Shown: positions 18,477-29,731, numbered from the stretch's first letter. The stretch is 48,829 nucleotides of DNA from Rhizaria sp. SCN 62-66 (GCA_001724265.1 MEDY01000218.1:1-48829); one strand, 5' to 3'. Program-made: numbers and translations. Notes: generated from the sequence alone by a model not told the origin.

Positions 18477-21269
18477 TTACGCGATAACGCAACCGCTGGT
18501 ATCCTCCTCATCTCCTGTAGGAATCACGAGCGGTGCGTCGGCCGCCTCCTTCGCAGCAGCCGCGGTGGCCTTCTCTTGCCGCGCGCGCTGCCATTCGAGG
18601 GCGGCCTTGGACGGCGCGCCCACGGCGGCCCCGTCGCCGTCGCCGTCAAGCTTCATCTCGGGCTCGCCGCTGTGCGCGTTGCCGCTGCCGCCGCCGCCGC
18701 CACCAACGACGCTGCCGCCGCCGAACGCGGGCATAGTCGCGCCCGTGACCGCGGCCGTGGGCTCCGCCGCCGCGGCCGCCGCAGCCGTGTCGGCAGTGTC
18801 GGCGGGCATGGTCACGGGCACATCGAGCCAGGGGTCGTCTTCGGCGGCGGGCGCGTCAAGGATGTCTGTGACGGGGGACAGGATCGAGGACATGGAGCAA
18901 ATGCAGCGGAAGCGGTCCTTAGCCTCGCGCGCCTTACGCTCCTCCTCCGTCTCGACGCTTCCGTAGAAGTCGTCGTAGTACAGGTCGTCCGCGCCCGCCG
19001 CCTCGACGCCGCCCTCATGCCGCGCGCGCCCGCGCGAGCGCGAGCGCGAGCGGGAGCCGGAGCGCACGAGGTCCGACCGCTCGCGCCCGTAGTCGTCGTC
19101 GTCGTCGTCGTCGTCGCCGCGGCGGCGCCGTGAGCGCGACCGCGACCGCGACGGGTGGCGCGAGCGTGACTTGGACGCGCCGCGCGAGCGCGAGCGCTGT
19201 CGGGCGCCATCTTTGCCGCCGTCCTCGTCGTCGTGCCCGTCGCGCGCGTCGGCGCCGCCGTCCTCGTCGTCGCGCGCGTCGTCGTGCTCGCGGTCGTCGC
19301 CACGGTCGCGGTCGCGGGCGCGCGGCTTGCGAGGCTTGCGCGGGACGCGCAGCGAGGCCTTGATCTGGTCCGTGATGGGCGTCACCAGCGGCTGCACCAC
19401 GGGCGGCAGCGGCGGCAGCTTCACCTTGGCGGCGCGCGCGCGGAAATGTACAAGTGCGAGCGCGCGCAGCAGCGCCTGATGAACGGTCAAACGCACGGGG
19501 ACCTCACCGTTGGCGCCGCGACCGCGCTCCTCGTCGCTCTCGTCGCCGTCGATCAGCGCCAGGTCGGCGGCCAGCGTCGCGGCGGGTGCGCGCGCGGCCG
19601 CGTCGGCGGGCGACAGTGAGGTGAGCCCCGAGGCCATGAGCGGCGGCGGCACGAGCCGCTGCGCGAGCGCGTACGCGGCCAGCAGCGTCTTGAAGGTGAA
19701 CGCGTGGTCAAGGATGGCGACGTCGTCGTCGTCGATCTCGGCGTCGAGGAAGAAGCCGAACGCGCGCGGGCGCATGACGCGGCGGCCCTCGCTCTCGCGC
19801 ATCTGCGGCCCACGGTCGCGCGGGTTCACCGAGCACGCCAGGAACTCGCTCTCGGCCGCGCGCACCGCCGGGTCGGCCTGCAGCAGCAACGCCACGCACT
19901 CGACCGCGCCCGCGCGCACAGCGTGCATGAGCGCCGTGTGCCGCGCCGCGTCCTGCTGGTGCAGGTCCGCGCGCGCGATCAGCAGCGCCGCCGTGCACGC
20001 CGGCGACCGCGCCGTCACGGCCACCATGAGCGGCGTCGCGCCCAGATTCACGCCCGCGGCGCCGCCGCCCGCGCCCGTGGGCGCCGCCGCGGCCGCGTTG
20101 ACGTTGGCGCCCGCGGCGATTAGCGCGTTGACGCACGCGGGCGCGACGTGGCGCGCGGCGATGTGCAGCGGCGTGAGTCCGTTGGCATCCCACGTCACGG
20201 GCGTCGCGCCCGCCTCGAGCAGCCGCGACACGCACTCCTCGGCTCCCGCCGCAGCTGCCACGGCCAGGGCAGTCAGCTGCTGCAGGTTGCCCGCATCCAG
20301 CACCGCGGCCTGCGGCGCCGCCAGCGCGGGCGCGCCGCGGCCGCCAGCGCGCGCAGAGTTGGCGGAAACAGCGGCGGGCGCGTGCTGCGTGGCGATGAGC
20401 GCGGCCAGCACGGCGAGCAGCGCGTCGGTGTCGCCGCGCGCGCAGGCGAGGTGCAGCAGGGTGTTGCCCGCCAAGTCCGGCGCGGCGATGACGCTGCGCA
20501 CGCGGTCCTTGTGCGCCGCGGGCGCCGAGGCCGAGCACACGAGCGCGCGCCGCAGCCCCTGCAGCGAGCCCGACTGCAGCAGCGAGCGTGCCTGCTCGGC
20601 CGCCGCCGCCACCGCCGCGGGCGCGGACGCTGCCGCCGCCGCCGCGGGGGTCTTAGCCGCGGGCGCGGGCGTTGCACCGGCGGCACCGGCGAACATGGAC
20701 AGCGCCGACGGGTGCACGTCCGCGCTGGCCGCGGCCGACACGGCGAGGTCCAGCGGGTCCAGGCGCGCCGAGCGCGCGCGCACCGCGGCGGCCGAGGCGG
20801 AGCCCGCGGAGACGCCCAGGCGCGACATGAGCTCGTCCTCGTCGTCCTCGTCCTCGTCTTCGTCTTCGTCCTCGTCCTCGTCGCCAGCGCCCTTCCCCTT
20901 GCCCATGCCCTTGCTGCTGCTGCGGCCCTGCTTCGACGCCGACCGAGACCCCGCGCGCGAGCCTGTGCGAGACCCCGCGCGCGAGCCGGCCGCCGAGCCA
21001 GTGCCAGGGCCGGCCAGAGGCGCGGAGACTCGGGAGCGCCCGCGGGCGGCGGCGGCACCGTCCTCGTCCTCCGTGCCCGTCGCCGTGGTCGTCGAGTCGT
21101 CGCCCGTGTCGTCTGTGCCGCCGCCGCTGCCGCTGCCGCCGCCGCCGCGGCCTTCCTCGCCAGAGTCATTCTCGATGAAGGCCAGCACGCCGCCGCGCGA
21201 GAGCTTGCGCGCGCGGCGCCGCTCGCGCCGCCGTCGCCGCTCCGCGGCAGCCTCCTCGCTCTCGTCCCG
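18477..21269 (-). other. Ankyrin/RS portion downstream of the TAG
   Basis: Open frame of 930 codons continuing exactly in the GH114 frame. It has no ATG near its beginning (the first in-frame ATG is near 20908, inside a Gly/Lys-rich linker) and no AT-rich spacer separates it from the GH114 part, so an independent gene is unlikely. It holds ankyrin repeats at about 19850-20490, an arginine/serine and aspartate-rich region at about 19030-19320, and the C-terminal CVIA. Confidence 0.75.
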
Positions 21270-23782
21270 CTACTCCTCCTCCTCTTCTTCCTCATCGTCG
21301 CCGGCGCGGCCCTTCTTGCCCTTCTTGCCCTTCCCGCGCTTGCGGCCCGCGTCGCTCGCCGGCTCCAATCCCGCGGCCTCGGCCACGGCCGCGTCGTCCG
21401 CCTTGCGCGCGGCGTCGCGCGCCTCCTTGGCCCTGCGCGCGCCCGCGAGCGTGACGCCCAGGTCGCCCGCGCCGACGCCGAGCAGTGCGCACTCGCCGTC
21501 AGCGAAGGTCACGCACGTCACGTCCGCGGCCGCCGCCTGCTGCAGCGCCGCCGCGCGCGCCGACTGCAGCGCGCTCGTCTCGAGTACCAGCAGCGGGCGC
21601 GGCCGCAGCGGCGCCAGCGCCGTGAGCACCGAGTCCACCGCGCCCGCGGGCTGCGGCGCCCCGCCCATGGCCGCCACGTCGTCCTCGTCTTCCTCCTCTT
21701 CCTCCTCTCCCAGCGCGCCGCCGCTGCCGCTTGCGCGGTGGCGCGGCGGCGTCAGGAAAAGGTGCGAGACGAGCCCGCCGTGGACGACCGCCGCGAAGTC
21801 GGACGACAGCAGCAGCTCGCCCGCGCCCTTGCCGCCTGCGCGCGCGCCCACGTCGCCGCTGGAGCCCGGCCCGCAGTCGACGTACACCAGGAAGCGCGGC
21901 TGCCCCGCGCCGGCTGCGATGGCGCGCAGGCGCAGCTGCAGCGCGCGCGCGGCGGCCTCGCGCGCGCGGTACTCGGCGCTCGTGTCCTGCGAGGTCGCGC
22001 GGCGGGCGGCGGCGCGCGCGATGACCCGCGTGAGCGCGTCGGCGTCGTGCTCGTCAAAGGAGCCCTCGGCGCCGTCGTCGCGGCTGCCGAAGATGTTGTT
22101 CCCGTCGTCGCTGTCGTCCGCGTTGTTCTGGCTGTTCAGCATGTCGCGCTCGCGGGGCCCCGCCAGCGCGCGCGCCGCGGCCTCCTCCTCGGCGGCGGCG
22201 TCGAGCTCGGGGTCGAGCCCGCCGCCCGCGCCGACGCCGGTGGCCTCGCCGCGCGCCGAGGCAAGCGCGCGCGCGGTGGCGCGGCCATGGCGGACCAGCT
22301 CGAGCACCCACTCGGCCATGTCGCGGCGGAAGGGCAGCCCCGTCTGCACGTTCCGGTTCGCCGTCGCCGCCGCGGCGCGCGCGTCAGAGAAGTCGGGCTC
22401 AAAGTGCGCGTATGCGTCCAGGTCCGTAAGCAGCACACCATCGAAGCCCGCGCGCAGCAGCGAGTCCAGGTGTGACAGCGCGGCGGCCTGGTAGTCGCGC
22501 GACCAGAAGCGGCACACGTACCGCCGCGACGCCGCCGCGGGCAGCGCGGGGGCCGCGGCGCCGGCGTCGTCGCCGTCGCCCTCGGCGGACTCTGGGACCA
22601 GGGAGGCGGGCGCGGTGGTGAGGGCGGCTTTGTTGAGCGCGGGCCGCCAGAGCGAGCCGCCGAGCATGCTAGCGCACGGCGCAGCGGTGCGCGCGGGCGG
22701 CGGGAAGGCCGAGGAGGAGACGGCGACCGACACGGCGTCGTCGTCGTCGTCGCCGGGCGGGTCGCACAGCCACGCCGGGCGCAGGCGCGACAGCAGCGCC
22801 GAGGCTGCGCGCGGGGGGACGGAAGACATAAAGGACGGGTGAAAAGAATAGCGGATTGAATGAGTTGACAAATGTTGTTGCAAATGTGAATCTAAAGCAG
22901 TGCATTCAATGTGTTGCATGGTAAGAAAAGACACTGAGTTGCTCGTTCACTGGCACTGACACGTACTGGTGGTCTTGTTCGCGAGGCAGCGCGAGTACTC
23001 CGCGTGGAAGGGGTCCAGGTCCGGCTCCCAGGCGGGGCCCGAGGGACCCGTGAGGCCCGCGGAGAAGGTGCAGAGCACGCGCCTCGCGGGGTGCCCGCGC
23101 TTGATCGCGGCCAGGTCTGCGTAAGATATGTGCGCAGAGCAGTGCGAAAGGAAGTGAAAAGAAAGAAAAAAAAAAGCATGCGATGTGTAATGTGAGTGAT
23201 TAAAAGCGCTGAAGTGTACTGTGAACATGGTGGCAGTCTGTAAATGTATCTTGACTCTTGTTACGCGATCCCCGTACCTCTTTCTGTCCACTTGTCGGCC
23301 GGGTCCTCGGGATTAGGCCCGGGACCGAGGATGATGAGGTCCCTGCCGCAGCCGGCGAGCTGCTTGAGCAGCCGCGCACGCGCCTCGCGCAGGGCCAGCG
23401 TGGACCCGGGCTTCGCCCCGCCCGCGGGCGCCGCGGAGGGCGGCGGGTTGAGCACGACCGCGAACGAGGCCGGCACCCACGCGGCGGCGGCGCGCGCGGC
23501 CGCCAGCATCGACGCCGTCTCGCGCGTCACACCCACGGCCAAGTGGCCGCCGGCGCCCGCGCCCGCGCCTGTGCCTGCAGAGGAGAACTGCAGGGGGTGC
23601 GAGGGCATCCCGCGCGAGGCGCCGAATGACGACGACGAGGACGAAGACGAGGATGTGTATGCGGCGGCGGAAGACGAGGCTGCCGAGTAGCCGCCGCCGC
23701 CGATGCCACCAGCGCCGTAGGGCGACAACGCGCTGGGATGGTTAAACGGCGACGCCGCCGCGATTCCCTGCTTAGGGGGCAT
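18477..23782 (-). CDS. GH114-like / ankyrin / RS-domain fusion with in-frame TAG and CaaX end
   Basis: Three exons (23278-23782, 22967-23116, 18477-22804) joined by two phase-1 introns. Residues about 140-700 match the GH114 (TM1410-like endo-alpha-1,4-polygalactosaminidase) fold: RDLIILGPGPNPEDP, RRVLCTFSAG, FWSRDYQAAALSHLDSLLRAGF-DGVLLTDLDAYAHFE, and RPLLVLETSALQSARA near its end. After an acidic run comes TAG (21270-21272), then the same frame runs 930 more residues: about four ankyrin repeats (GNTLLHLACARGD, GLTPLHIAARH, GATPLMVAVTA, HTALMHAVRAG), an RS/acidic stretch and the end CVIA. Read through, 1660 residues; stopped at TAG, 729. A CAG acceptor just before the ATG hints at a 5' UTR intron. 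No signal peptide is evident, so catalytic activity and location are open; CVIA suggests prenylation. Confidence 0.75.
21270..21272 (-). other. In-frame TAG inside the GH114-ankyrin reading frame
   Basis: The codon order is acidic run (seven Glu) - TAG - Arg Asp Glu Ser Glu Glu, with charged composition continuing unbroken. No GT(A/C)CG donor lies near it. It is either a sense codon, a read-through stop, or an error/mutation. Confidence 0.85.
22805..22966 (-). other. Second intron of the GH114-like gene (162 bp, phase 1)
   Basis: Donor GTACGT after ...NKTT-A; acceptor CCCCGCGCGCAG. Phase 1 on both sides; joins CLANKTT to TSALLSRLRPAW. Confidence 0.8.
23117..23277 (-). other. First intron of the GH114-like gene (161 bp, phase 1)
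   Basis: Donor GTACGG after ...DKWTER-G; acceptor TCTTACGCAG. Splicing yields DKWTERDLAAIKRGHPARRVL, which matches the GH114 order of an initial 'DLII' strand, helix, then 'VL-x-x-x-SAG' strand. The intron carries a long pyrimidine tract. Confidence 0.85.
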
Positions 23783-24420
23783 CGCGTTCTGTGGATAACA
23801 AAAATTGGGGAAGGAGATAAATTGGAATGTGTAAGCAGGAGTGGAGAGAGTGGGTCTGCAGTGCGGGTGTGCCATGGAAAGAACGGAACGTGGAATGGAA
23901 TCTGCGAGATGATACTTCACTCGTGCAAAACAGTAGTGCAGGGTGTCCTCAAATTGATATATCTCGGATGAATACTAGTCTGACCTAAAGGTAATGTACC
24001 TAAAGTTTGTAGGGGGAGTGGCTTGGAGGAAGGTGTGGAAGTCTGTGTGGTCTGTTGCAGAGAACTAGCGGTGATGATAGAGGAGACAAAATGGTGGCGA
24101 GAGTGAGTCAGCGGAAAGAGAGATACGAGCAAACATCAACCTTGCATGAAATTGTTGAAATTAAACTATTAAACTAAAGCACATCTAATACGCAGTCACA
24201 CAGTCCATCTTGTATTTGACGACGTATTGAGCGCAGGAGCAATAGATTTCAAAGCAGCTGACCGGCCTGTGGTCCCTCAGCGAACCAAGCAAGTGCGGTT
24301 CGCAAAAAAGCACATCGACTTCCGTCCGTCCGTCCGACCGAAACTAACAGTCAAAACGAGGCAATGAAAAACATGTGATTGCTCATCTGCTAACGCGGCA
24401 CTGATATACTACGTGTCACC
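23783..24420. promoter_or_regulatory. Divergent promoter region, GH114-like gene (-) and radial spoke gene (+)
   Basis: 638 bp, AT-rich. On the minus strand an acceptor-like TTATCCACAG at 23789-23798 ends just before the GH114 leader, and a donor-like AG|GTACAT lies near 23998, so a 5' UTR intron is possible. On the plus strand a short TCCG tandem repeat lies at about 24321-24336. No RNA gene recognised. Confidence 0.45.
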
Positions 24421-26068
24421 ATGAATGAGAGTACGTCAAGAAAGATTCGAATCATTAATACGCTGTCATTTCGCCCACGCGTTGTTTCCCACCAGTATGC
24501 CTGATCTTGTGCTCTGTGTACAGGGGCGTAACGGCCACCAAGCCCTTCTGTCCAGACGTCCTGCGCCCTTATACTGCTTCTGTTTCTCACCGCACCAACC
24601 TGAACATATCCATTGCATGTGTTGTCACCCTTTGCCCTTGCTTTTTGCAGACTTTGAGAGTGCCAAGGCCTTCCTGCAGAAGGTGGACCCCAGTGGCCGC
24701 ACCCTGTACGACCACCTGACGTCCGTCATCCTCGACGTCGTCAAGGAGAAGCCCGAGAACCCGCTGGCGGCGTTCGAGAGCATCTCCGTGCGCGTCAAGA
24801 ACGCGGCCACGGACCCGACGGTGTACAAGGAGATCCCCTCTCTGGCCGAGGACGCGCCCGCGTTCAAGCGCCTGCAGGCCTCCGTCAAGGCGACGGCGCA
24901 GCTTATCTCGCCGCAGTACGACGAGGACGAGGACGAGCCCGAGCCGATGCTGATCCCCGACCTGGTCGCCGAGGCGCAGCTGCTTGAGAGCGCGGGCGTG
25001 TCGCTGGGCGCCGAGGAAATGTACAAGCTCACGCTGTCGATCCAGCGCTTCGCGTCGGCCGAGGCTATCGAGGAGGTCCGCTTCGTCGGCAAGGTCCTGG
25101 GCACGCACGCCGACTACTACATCATCGAGGGCCGCCCTGTGGAGTTCCCCGAGGAGGTCGAGGAGACGGACGCCAACAAGACGGTCGAGCCCTGGGGCGA
25201 GGGTGCCAACGAGCTGGTCTACTACGCCACCAACTCCGCCGAGGACCCCTGGGTCGCGCTGCCGCAGCTGCACCCGGCCTGGGTCACCGTGGCCCGCTCC
25301 GCGCGTCGCTTCTTCACCGGCAACCTCGCCGCGCCCGTCCCCGGCTTCCCGCACTTCATCGACAACGAGGCGGCTTACCTGCGCGCGCAGATCCAGCGCA
25401 TCGTGTCGGCGACGTGGGTCGCGCCGCAGGGCTACTACGTGCCCGACGACGCGGCCAACGAGCTTAACGACGTGCTGCGCCGCGACGACGACTTCGCGGG
25501 GCTGGAACCCGCCGAGCTGGCCACGCCCGAGGGTTGGGCGCACCACCGCGCGCTGCTGCTGCGCCAGGGCCGCGTGACGGCGTGGGTGGACCCCGACGCC
25601 GACGAGGAGGACGACGAGGCCGAGCCCGCCGAGGAGCCCGAGGAGCCGGTGGCGAAGCTGCGCGCGGTCGCCGAGGACGACCACGGCTTCGGCCCGCTCC
25701 ACCGCGACTCGGACCAGACGGGCTCGTGGACCTTCCGCGTGCTGCCCGCGGCGCACAACCCGTACGCGAGCGCCGTGGCCGTTTCGCTGGCGTGGCCGGG
25801 TGCAGTGACCGTGGCCAAGGGCAAGCAGGTCGTGTCGGTGTACGTGGGCTGGGGGCAGAAGCACCTGGGCAAGACGTACACTCCGCCCGCGCCGCCGCAG
25901 ATTCAGAGCGAGTACGTGGCGACGTTCAACGAGGAGGAGGGCGAGAGCAACCCGCTGGAGGAGCAGGCGGACCCCGAGCCGCCCAAGGACGCGGCCGAGG
26001 AGGAGGACGGCGAGGACTTCGACGAGGGCGACGAGGGCGACGACCTCGACGACGACTACAACAACTAA
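24421..26068 (+). CDS. RSPH4A: Radial spoke head protein 4/6
   Basis: Axonemal radial spoke head component of 9+2 flagella. Exon 1 is only ten bases (ATG AAT GAG A), then a 220-bp phase-1 intron, then exon 2 at 24651-26068; together 475 residues, close to the usual length. The start context (caccATGA) and matching phase support this tiny first exon. Family signatures: FLQKVDPSGRTLYDHLTSVI near the N-terminus; EAQLLESAGVSLGAEEMYKL; an ANELVYYATN strand; FFTGNLAAPVPGFPHF then NEAAYLRAQIQRI; LEPAELATPEGWAHHRALLL and QGRVTAWVDP; and SVYVGWGQKH. The last 60 residues are acidic. It implies that the organism builds motile cilia or flagella. Confidence 0.95.
24431..24650 (+). other. Intron of the radial spoke gene (220 bp, phase 1)
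   Basis: Donor GTACGT after ATGAATGAGA; acceptor CTTTTTGCAG before ACTTTGAGAG. Largest intron mapped here. Confidence 0.8.
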
Positions 26069-26649
26069 GCGCACTACAGCTGCCTGCGCTCGCGAGAGGT
26101 CTGTCCAGATTGACCCGTCCAAATATAGCGATAAGAAAGAAAAACAGAACACAACAACAGCACAAAAAGATAACAAACACACACGACTACACACTTTGTT
26201 TTGAAAGATAAAGCTGCTCTGCGTTGGTATGCGGGCGGCGTGACTGAGAAAAACTGTTACTCTGTATTATACGATACACTAGCATATATTCATACTTTCA
26301 ACCACTTCATCCTTCGTTGCTATAATCGTCATGAACATATCGTGACACGCTTATGTTACGCTGCACCTGTCACAACATAGTGGTCGACTCTGAGGACTCC
26401 CCAACAGGCAGTCGTTACTTTTCAGATGGAGACAAAAAGAGCGTCATTTCAAAATGATGTTGTATTTCTGAAATTTTTATATTGATAAATGTATGTTCAT
26501 TTTATTAGAACTTCCTGATCGCTCATTGATGCCTTCATATCCCTTCATGAACTTCCCTCCAATGCAGCCTCACCTCAGTCAAAGTCGTCGTCGCGCGCAG
26601 CTCCAGCCTTCTCATCAGCCAACACTAGCACACGCATCACTCAAGAACG
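26069..26649. other. Intergenic spacer between two plus-strand genes
   Basis: AT-rich from 26100 to 26510: 3' UTR of the radial spoke gene followed by the promoter and leader of the next gene. A short pyrimidine-rich, GC-richer leader begins near 26560. No RNA gene recognised. Confidence 0.5.
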
Positions 26650-28470
26650 ATGCCTCCCCAACCCGTGGCGAGCGGCCGCGGCCACGCCCCGCTCTCGTCC
26701 GCGCGCATGGCGTCCTCGCCGTCCAGCTCGACCTCGTCCCTCACCGGCACGACCCCCGCGTCTGCGGGCGGGCCCGGCTCGCTGTCTGCCGCGTCCTCGA
26801 CCTCGGGCCTGCTGCCCGCCCCCGCGGCGGGCGCGGCGACGGCGAACGCGCCCTACGAGCCCGCGCCGCCGGCGAAGCAGTCGCACGTGACTGTGACGCT
26901 GGGCGCCGTGCACCGGCTCGTGTGCAACACCGAGTGCCGTAACGAGGCCTTCGTCGCGCTCCTCGAGCGCGCCGCCGCCGCCGCGCTGCGCTCCGCTTTT
27001 GCCGCCAAGGAGGCCGAGTTTGTCGCCGCGCTTGCGCGCCTGGATGCCGAGGACGCCGACGCCGCCGCGCTGCTGGCCGCGCGCGAAGACGCGGAGGCCA
27101 AGCGCCTGGCCGCGCTCGCCGCCGAGCAGGCCGCCGCCGCCGCCGCCGCCGCCGCCAACGGGGGCTCCGCGGGGCCCTCGTCGCCCGCGAACGGCGCGGC
27201 CGCCAGTGGGGCCGGCGCCACCCCCGCGCGCGGGCGGCCCAGCCGCGCCTCCCTCGTCCAGGGGGAGGCCTCCGGCATGCTCGGCGCTAACGCCAGCAGC
27301 AGCAGCAGCAGCAGCGCCGCCGCCGCCGCCGCGTCGACGCCCGAGGCGGAGCTTGCGTCGCTGCGGCTGCGGCTGCGCGCTGAGGAGGACGCGCGCGCCG
27401 CGCGTCGGCTGGCGCTGGCCGAGGCCGCCGAGGCGCTGCTGCGCGAGAAGATGCAGCTGCGCGCGCTCGCCGGCGGCGCCGACATCCGGCACCCAGCCAC
27501 GGGCGCGCCGCTGGGGCTCGCGCAGCGACCCGCCGAGCTCACCGCGCACGCCGTGGCGGCGCTGGGCGCGGGCGCGCAGCGGACGTACCCCGCCGCCTTC
27601 GCCGTCGACACAGCCGCGCTCGCAGCCGCGGTCGCCGACGCCAACGCCGCGCTCGCGGCAGCCAAGGCGGCCGCGTTGGCCGAAGCGCTCGCGGCGGAGA
27701 CCGCCGCCGCCGAGGCTGCCGCCGCTGCCGCCGCTGCCGCCGCAGCCGCCGCCCCCGCTGCGGCTCACGAGGCCAACCCCCAGGCTGCCGCGGCTGCTGC
27801 TCCCGTAGCTGCCGCTGCCGCTGCCGCTGCGCCGACATCGAGCAGCAAGGGCAGCGCGGCCGGCAAGCCCGCCGCGTCGTCCCTGGCGGCCGCCGTGGTT
27901 GCGGCGGGCGGCGCGGGCGCGGGCACGGGCGCGGGCTCGCCAGCCGCCCTGGCCGCCGCGGCCGCTGCGGCCGCGGGACTGGGCCCGGCCTCGCCCGCGG
28001 CGCACGCGGCCGCCGTGGCCCGCGCCGCGGTCACCACGCTGCAGCGCCACCCCTCGACGCCCTTCGTCGCCGCGCCCGCCACCCCCGCTGGCCCCGCCAG
28101 CGCCGCGAGTGCAAGTGCGAATGCCGGTGCGGGTGCAGCGGGCTCCGCGAGCGCGGGCGCCGCCTCCTCCAGCCCGAGAGCGGGCTCGAGAACCATCTCC
28201 AGCGCTGGCTCTGCCGCCGCTGCCGCTGCGCCCTCTTCTCCGACTCCTGCGGCCGCTGCTGCCGCCGCCGCTGCCACTGCTGCTGCCGCTGCTGCGGGCG
28301 CGAGTCTGGGTGGTTCGCGCGTGCTCGCGTCGCTGGAGCTGGCCGTGCTGGCGCTGCCTGTGGCGACACTGCTGGCCGCCGCCGTGCCCGCGACCGCGCC
28401 CGCGCAGGCGCAGGCCGCCAAGCCGCGCACCAGCGGCGGCAGCGGCAGCGGCAGGCACTCGCTCGTGTGA
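26650..28470 (+). CDS. Ala-rich protein of unknown function with coiled-coil core
   Basis: 606 residues, single exon, TGA stop; ATG in acgATGCC context. I do not recognise the family. The only non-repetitive part is residues about 75-150 (SHVTVTLGAVHRLVCNTECR then NEAFVALLERAAAAALRSAF), continuing into Ala/Glu/Arg helices likely to be coiled coil. A serine run encoded by (AGC)n sits at about 27295-27316, followed by further helices to residue 280. The second half is Ala/Pro/Ser low complexity, with one hydrophobic stretch near the end (LASLELAVLALPVATLLAAA) that could be a membrane segment. The AT-rich flanks on both sides support a real gene. Confidence 0.7.
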   Translation: MPPQPVASGRGHAPLSSARMASSPSSSTSSLTGTTPASAGGPGSLSAASSTSGLLPAPAAGAATANAPYEPAPPAKQSHVTVTLGAVHRLVCNTECRNEAFVALLERAAAAALRSAFAAKEAEFVAALARLDAEDADAAALLAAREDAEAKRLAALAAEQAAAAAAAAANGGSAGPSSPANGAAASGAGATPARGRPSRASLVQGEASGMLGANASSSSSSSAAAAAASTPEAELASLRLRLRAEEDARAARRLALAEAAEALLREKMQLRALAGGADIRHPATGAPLGLAQRPAELTAHAVAALGAGAQRTYPAAFAVDTAALAAAVADANAALAAAKAAALAEALAAETAAAEAAAAAAAAAAAAAPAAAHEANPQAAAAAAPVAAAAAAAAPTSSSKGSAAGKPAASSLAAAVVAAGGAGAGTGAGSPAALAAAAAAAAGLGPASPAAHAAAVARAAVTTLQRHPSTPFVAAPATPAGPASAASASANAGAGAAGSASAGAASSSPRAGSRTISSAGSAAAAAAPSSPTPAAAAAAAAATAAAAAAGASLGGSRVLASLELAVLALPVATLLAAAVPATAPAQAQAAKPRTSGGSGSGRHSLV

Positions 28471-28885
28471 GCGGCGCGATCTGGGTGACTGAAGCACCGT
28501 CGGTCATATTATAGTAAGAAGAACTATCAACGAATACGCAAAGTGAGAAAGCGCTTTGCGGTGATTAATGACTATTTTCTACTGGGAGTGCACTTGTCAG
28601 AGTGCCTTATGTATTGTTATGTTGTTATTTCAATGAATTATGTTCCACATGTTGTTGTTGTCGAATATTTACGTGCCGTCTAAGCATCTCCGTCGATAGA
28701 AGCAGAAGATGCATGACGTAATACAACAGGGCCAGCCTCTTATTTTCATTATGATCGGAACATTATATAACCAGTAATTAACGATGAATCCATGTTTTTC
28801 TTCTTCTCGGCTTTCTCATCCTCACCGTCACCGAGTGCAGAGCGCGCAGCAGTGGGGTTGCGCGTGTAGCGCGATCGATCGCCCC
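28471..28885. other. Convergent 3' intergenic spacer
   Basis: 415 bp between the ends of a plus and a minus gene; AT-rich from about 28500 to 28800. No RNA gene or repeat recognised. Confidence 0.5.
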
Positions 28886-29731
28886 TCAGAGCTTCGCGAC
28901 TGGCCGGCCCATCTCCTCGGCGCGCTCGGTCGCGGCGACGACTGCGCCGATAACTGCGGCGCGGAGCCCGCCGCGCTCGAGCGCGTGGACGCCTGCGATG
29001 GTGGTGCCGCCGGGCGAGGCGACCTGATCCTTAAGCACGGCGGGGTGCGCGCCGGTGCGCTGGACCATGAGCGCCGAGCCCAGCACCGTCTGCACGGCCA
29101 GCGCGGAGGCCGTCGCGCGCGGCAGCCCCGCGCGGACGCCGCCGTCGGCCAGCGCCTCGATGAACTGGAATACGAAGGCGGGGCCCGACGCTGAGAGGCC
29201 CGTCACGGCGTCCAGGTCCTTCTCGCCGACCTCGACGGCGAGCCCCACGGCCGAGAGCAGGCGCAAGACCAGCGCCAGGTCCGCGCGCGAGGCGTGCGCG
29301 CCGGGCGCAAAGGCCGCGGCGCCCGCGCCGACGAGCGAGGGCGTGTTGGGCATAACGCGCACGACGCGCGCGCCCGCGGGGAGGCCCGCCGCGAGCGAGG
29401 CGCACGTGACGCCCGCGCACACCGACACGACGAGGTGGCGCGCGACGTCGAGCGCGGGCGCCAGCTCCGCCAGCACGGCCGGCACGCCCGCGGGCTTGAC
29501 GGCGATGAAGACGACGTCGGCGAAAGCCGCCACGGCGGCGGTGCTCTGCGTCGTCCGGATCTTGAGCGCGGCCTCGTGCTTGGCCAGCAGCGGCGCGAAC
29601 GTGTCAGAGGCGATCACGCGGTCCGCCGAGACAACCTTCTTCGCGATCATGCCCTCAAACAGCGCGGTCGCCATGTTGCCCGCGCCAATGAACCCCACGG
29701 TGGGCTGCGCAGCGGCAGAAGAGTCAGACAT
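28886..29731 (-). CDS. PYCR: Pyrroline-5-carboxylate reductase
   Basis: Last step of proline synthesis: NAD(P)H-dependent reduction of pyrroline-5-carboxylate. 281 residues, close to the usual 270-320, single exon, TGA stop. Rossmann dinucleotide motif GFIGAGNMATAL at residues 13-24; VVFIAVKPAGV; VRVMPNTPSLVGAGA; then the dimer domain with DAVTGLSASGPAFVFQFIEAL and the family's C-terminal signature DQVASPGGTTIAGVHALERGG. There is no obvious targeting peptide, so a cytosolic location is likely. It is divergent with the isoleucyl-tRNA synthetase gene, from which 444 bp separate it. Confidence 0.96.
   Translation of the reverse strand: MSDSSAAAQPTVGFIGAGNMATALFEGMIAKKVVSADRVIASDTFAPLLAKHEAALKIRTTQSTAAVAAFADVVFIAVKPAGVPAVLAELAPALDVARHLVVSVCAGVTCASLAAGLPAGARVVRVMPNTPSLVGAGAAAFAPGAHASRADLALVLRLLSAVGLAVEVGEKDLDAVTGLSASGPAFVFQFIEALADGGVRAGLPRATASALAVQTVLGSALMVQRTGAHPAVLKDQVASPGGTTIAGVHALERGGLRAAVIGAVVAATERAEEMGRPVAKL

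Noticed and set aside
19510-22494. 994-codon plus-strand frame opposite the GH114-ankyrin gene
   Set aside because: Ser/Ala/Arg low complexity without a domain. The minus strand has ankyrin and GH114 motifs, phase-matched introns and AT-rich ends.
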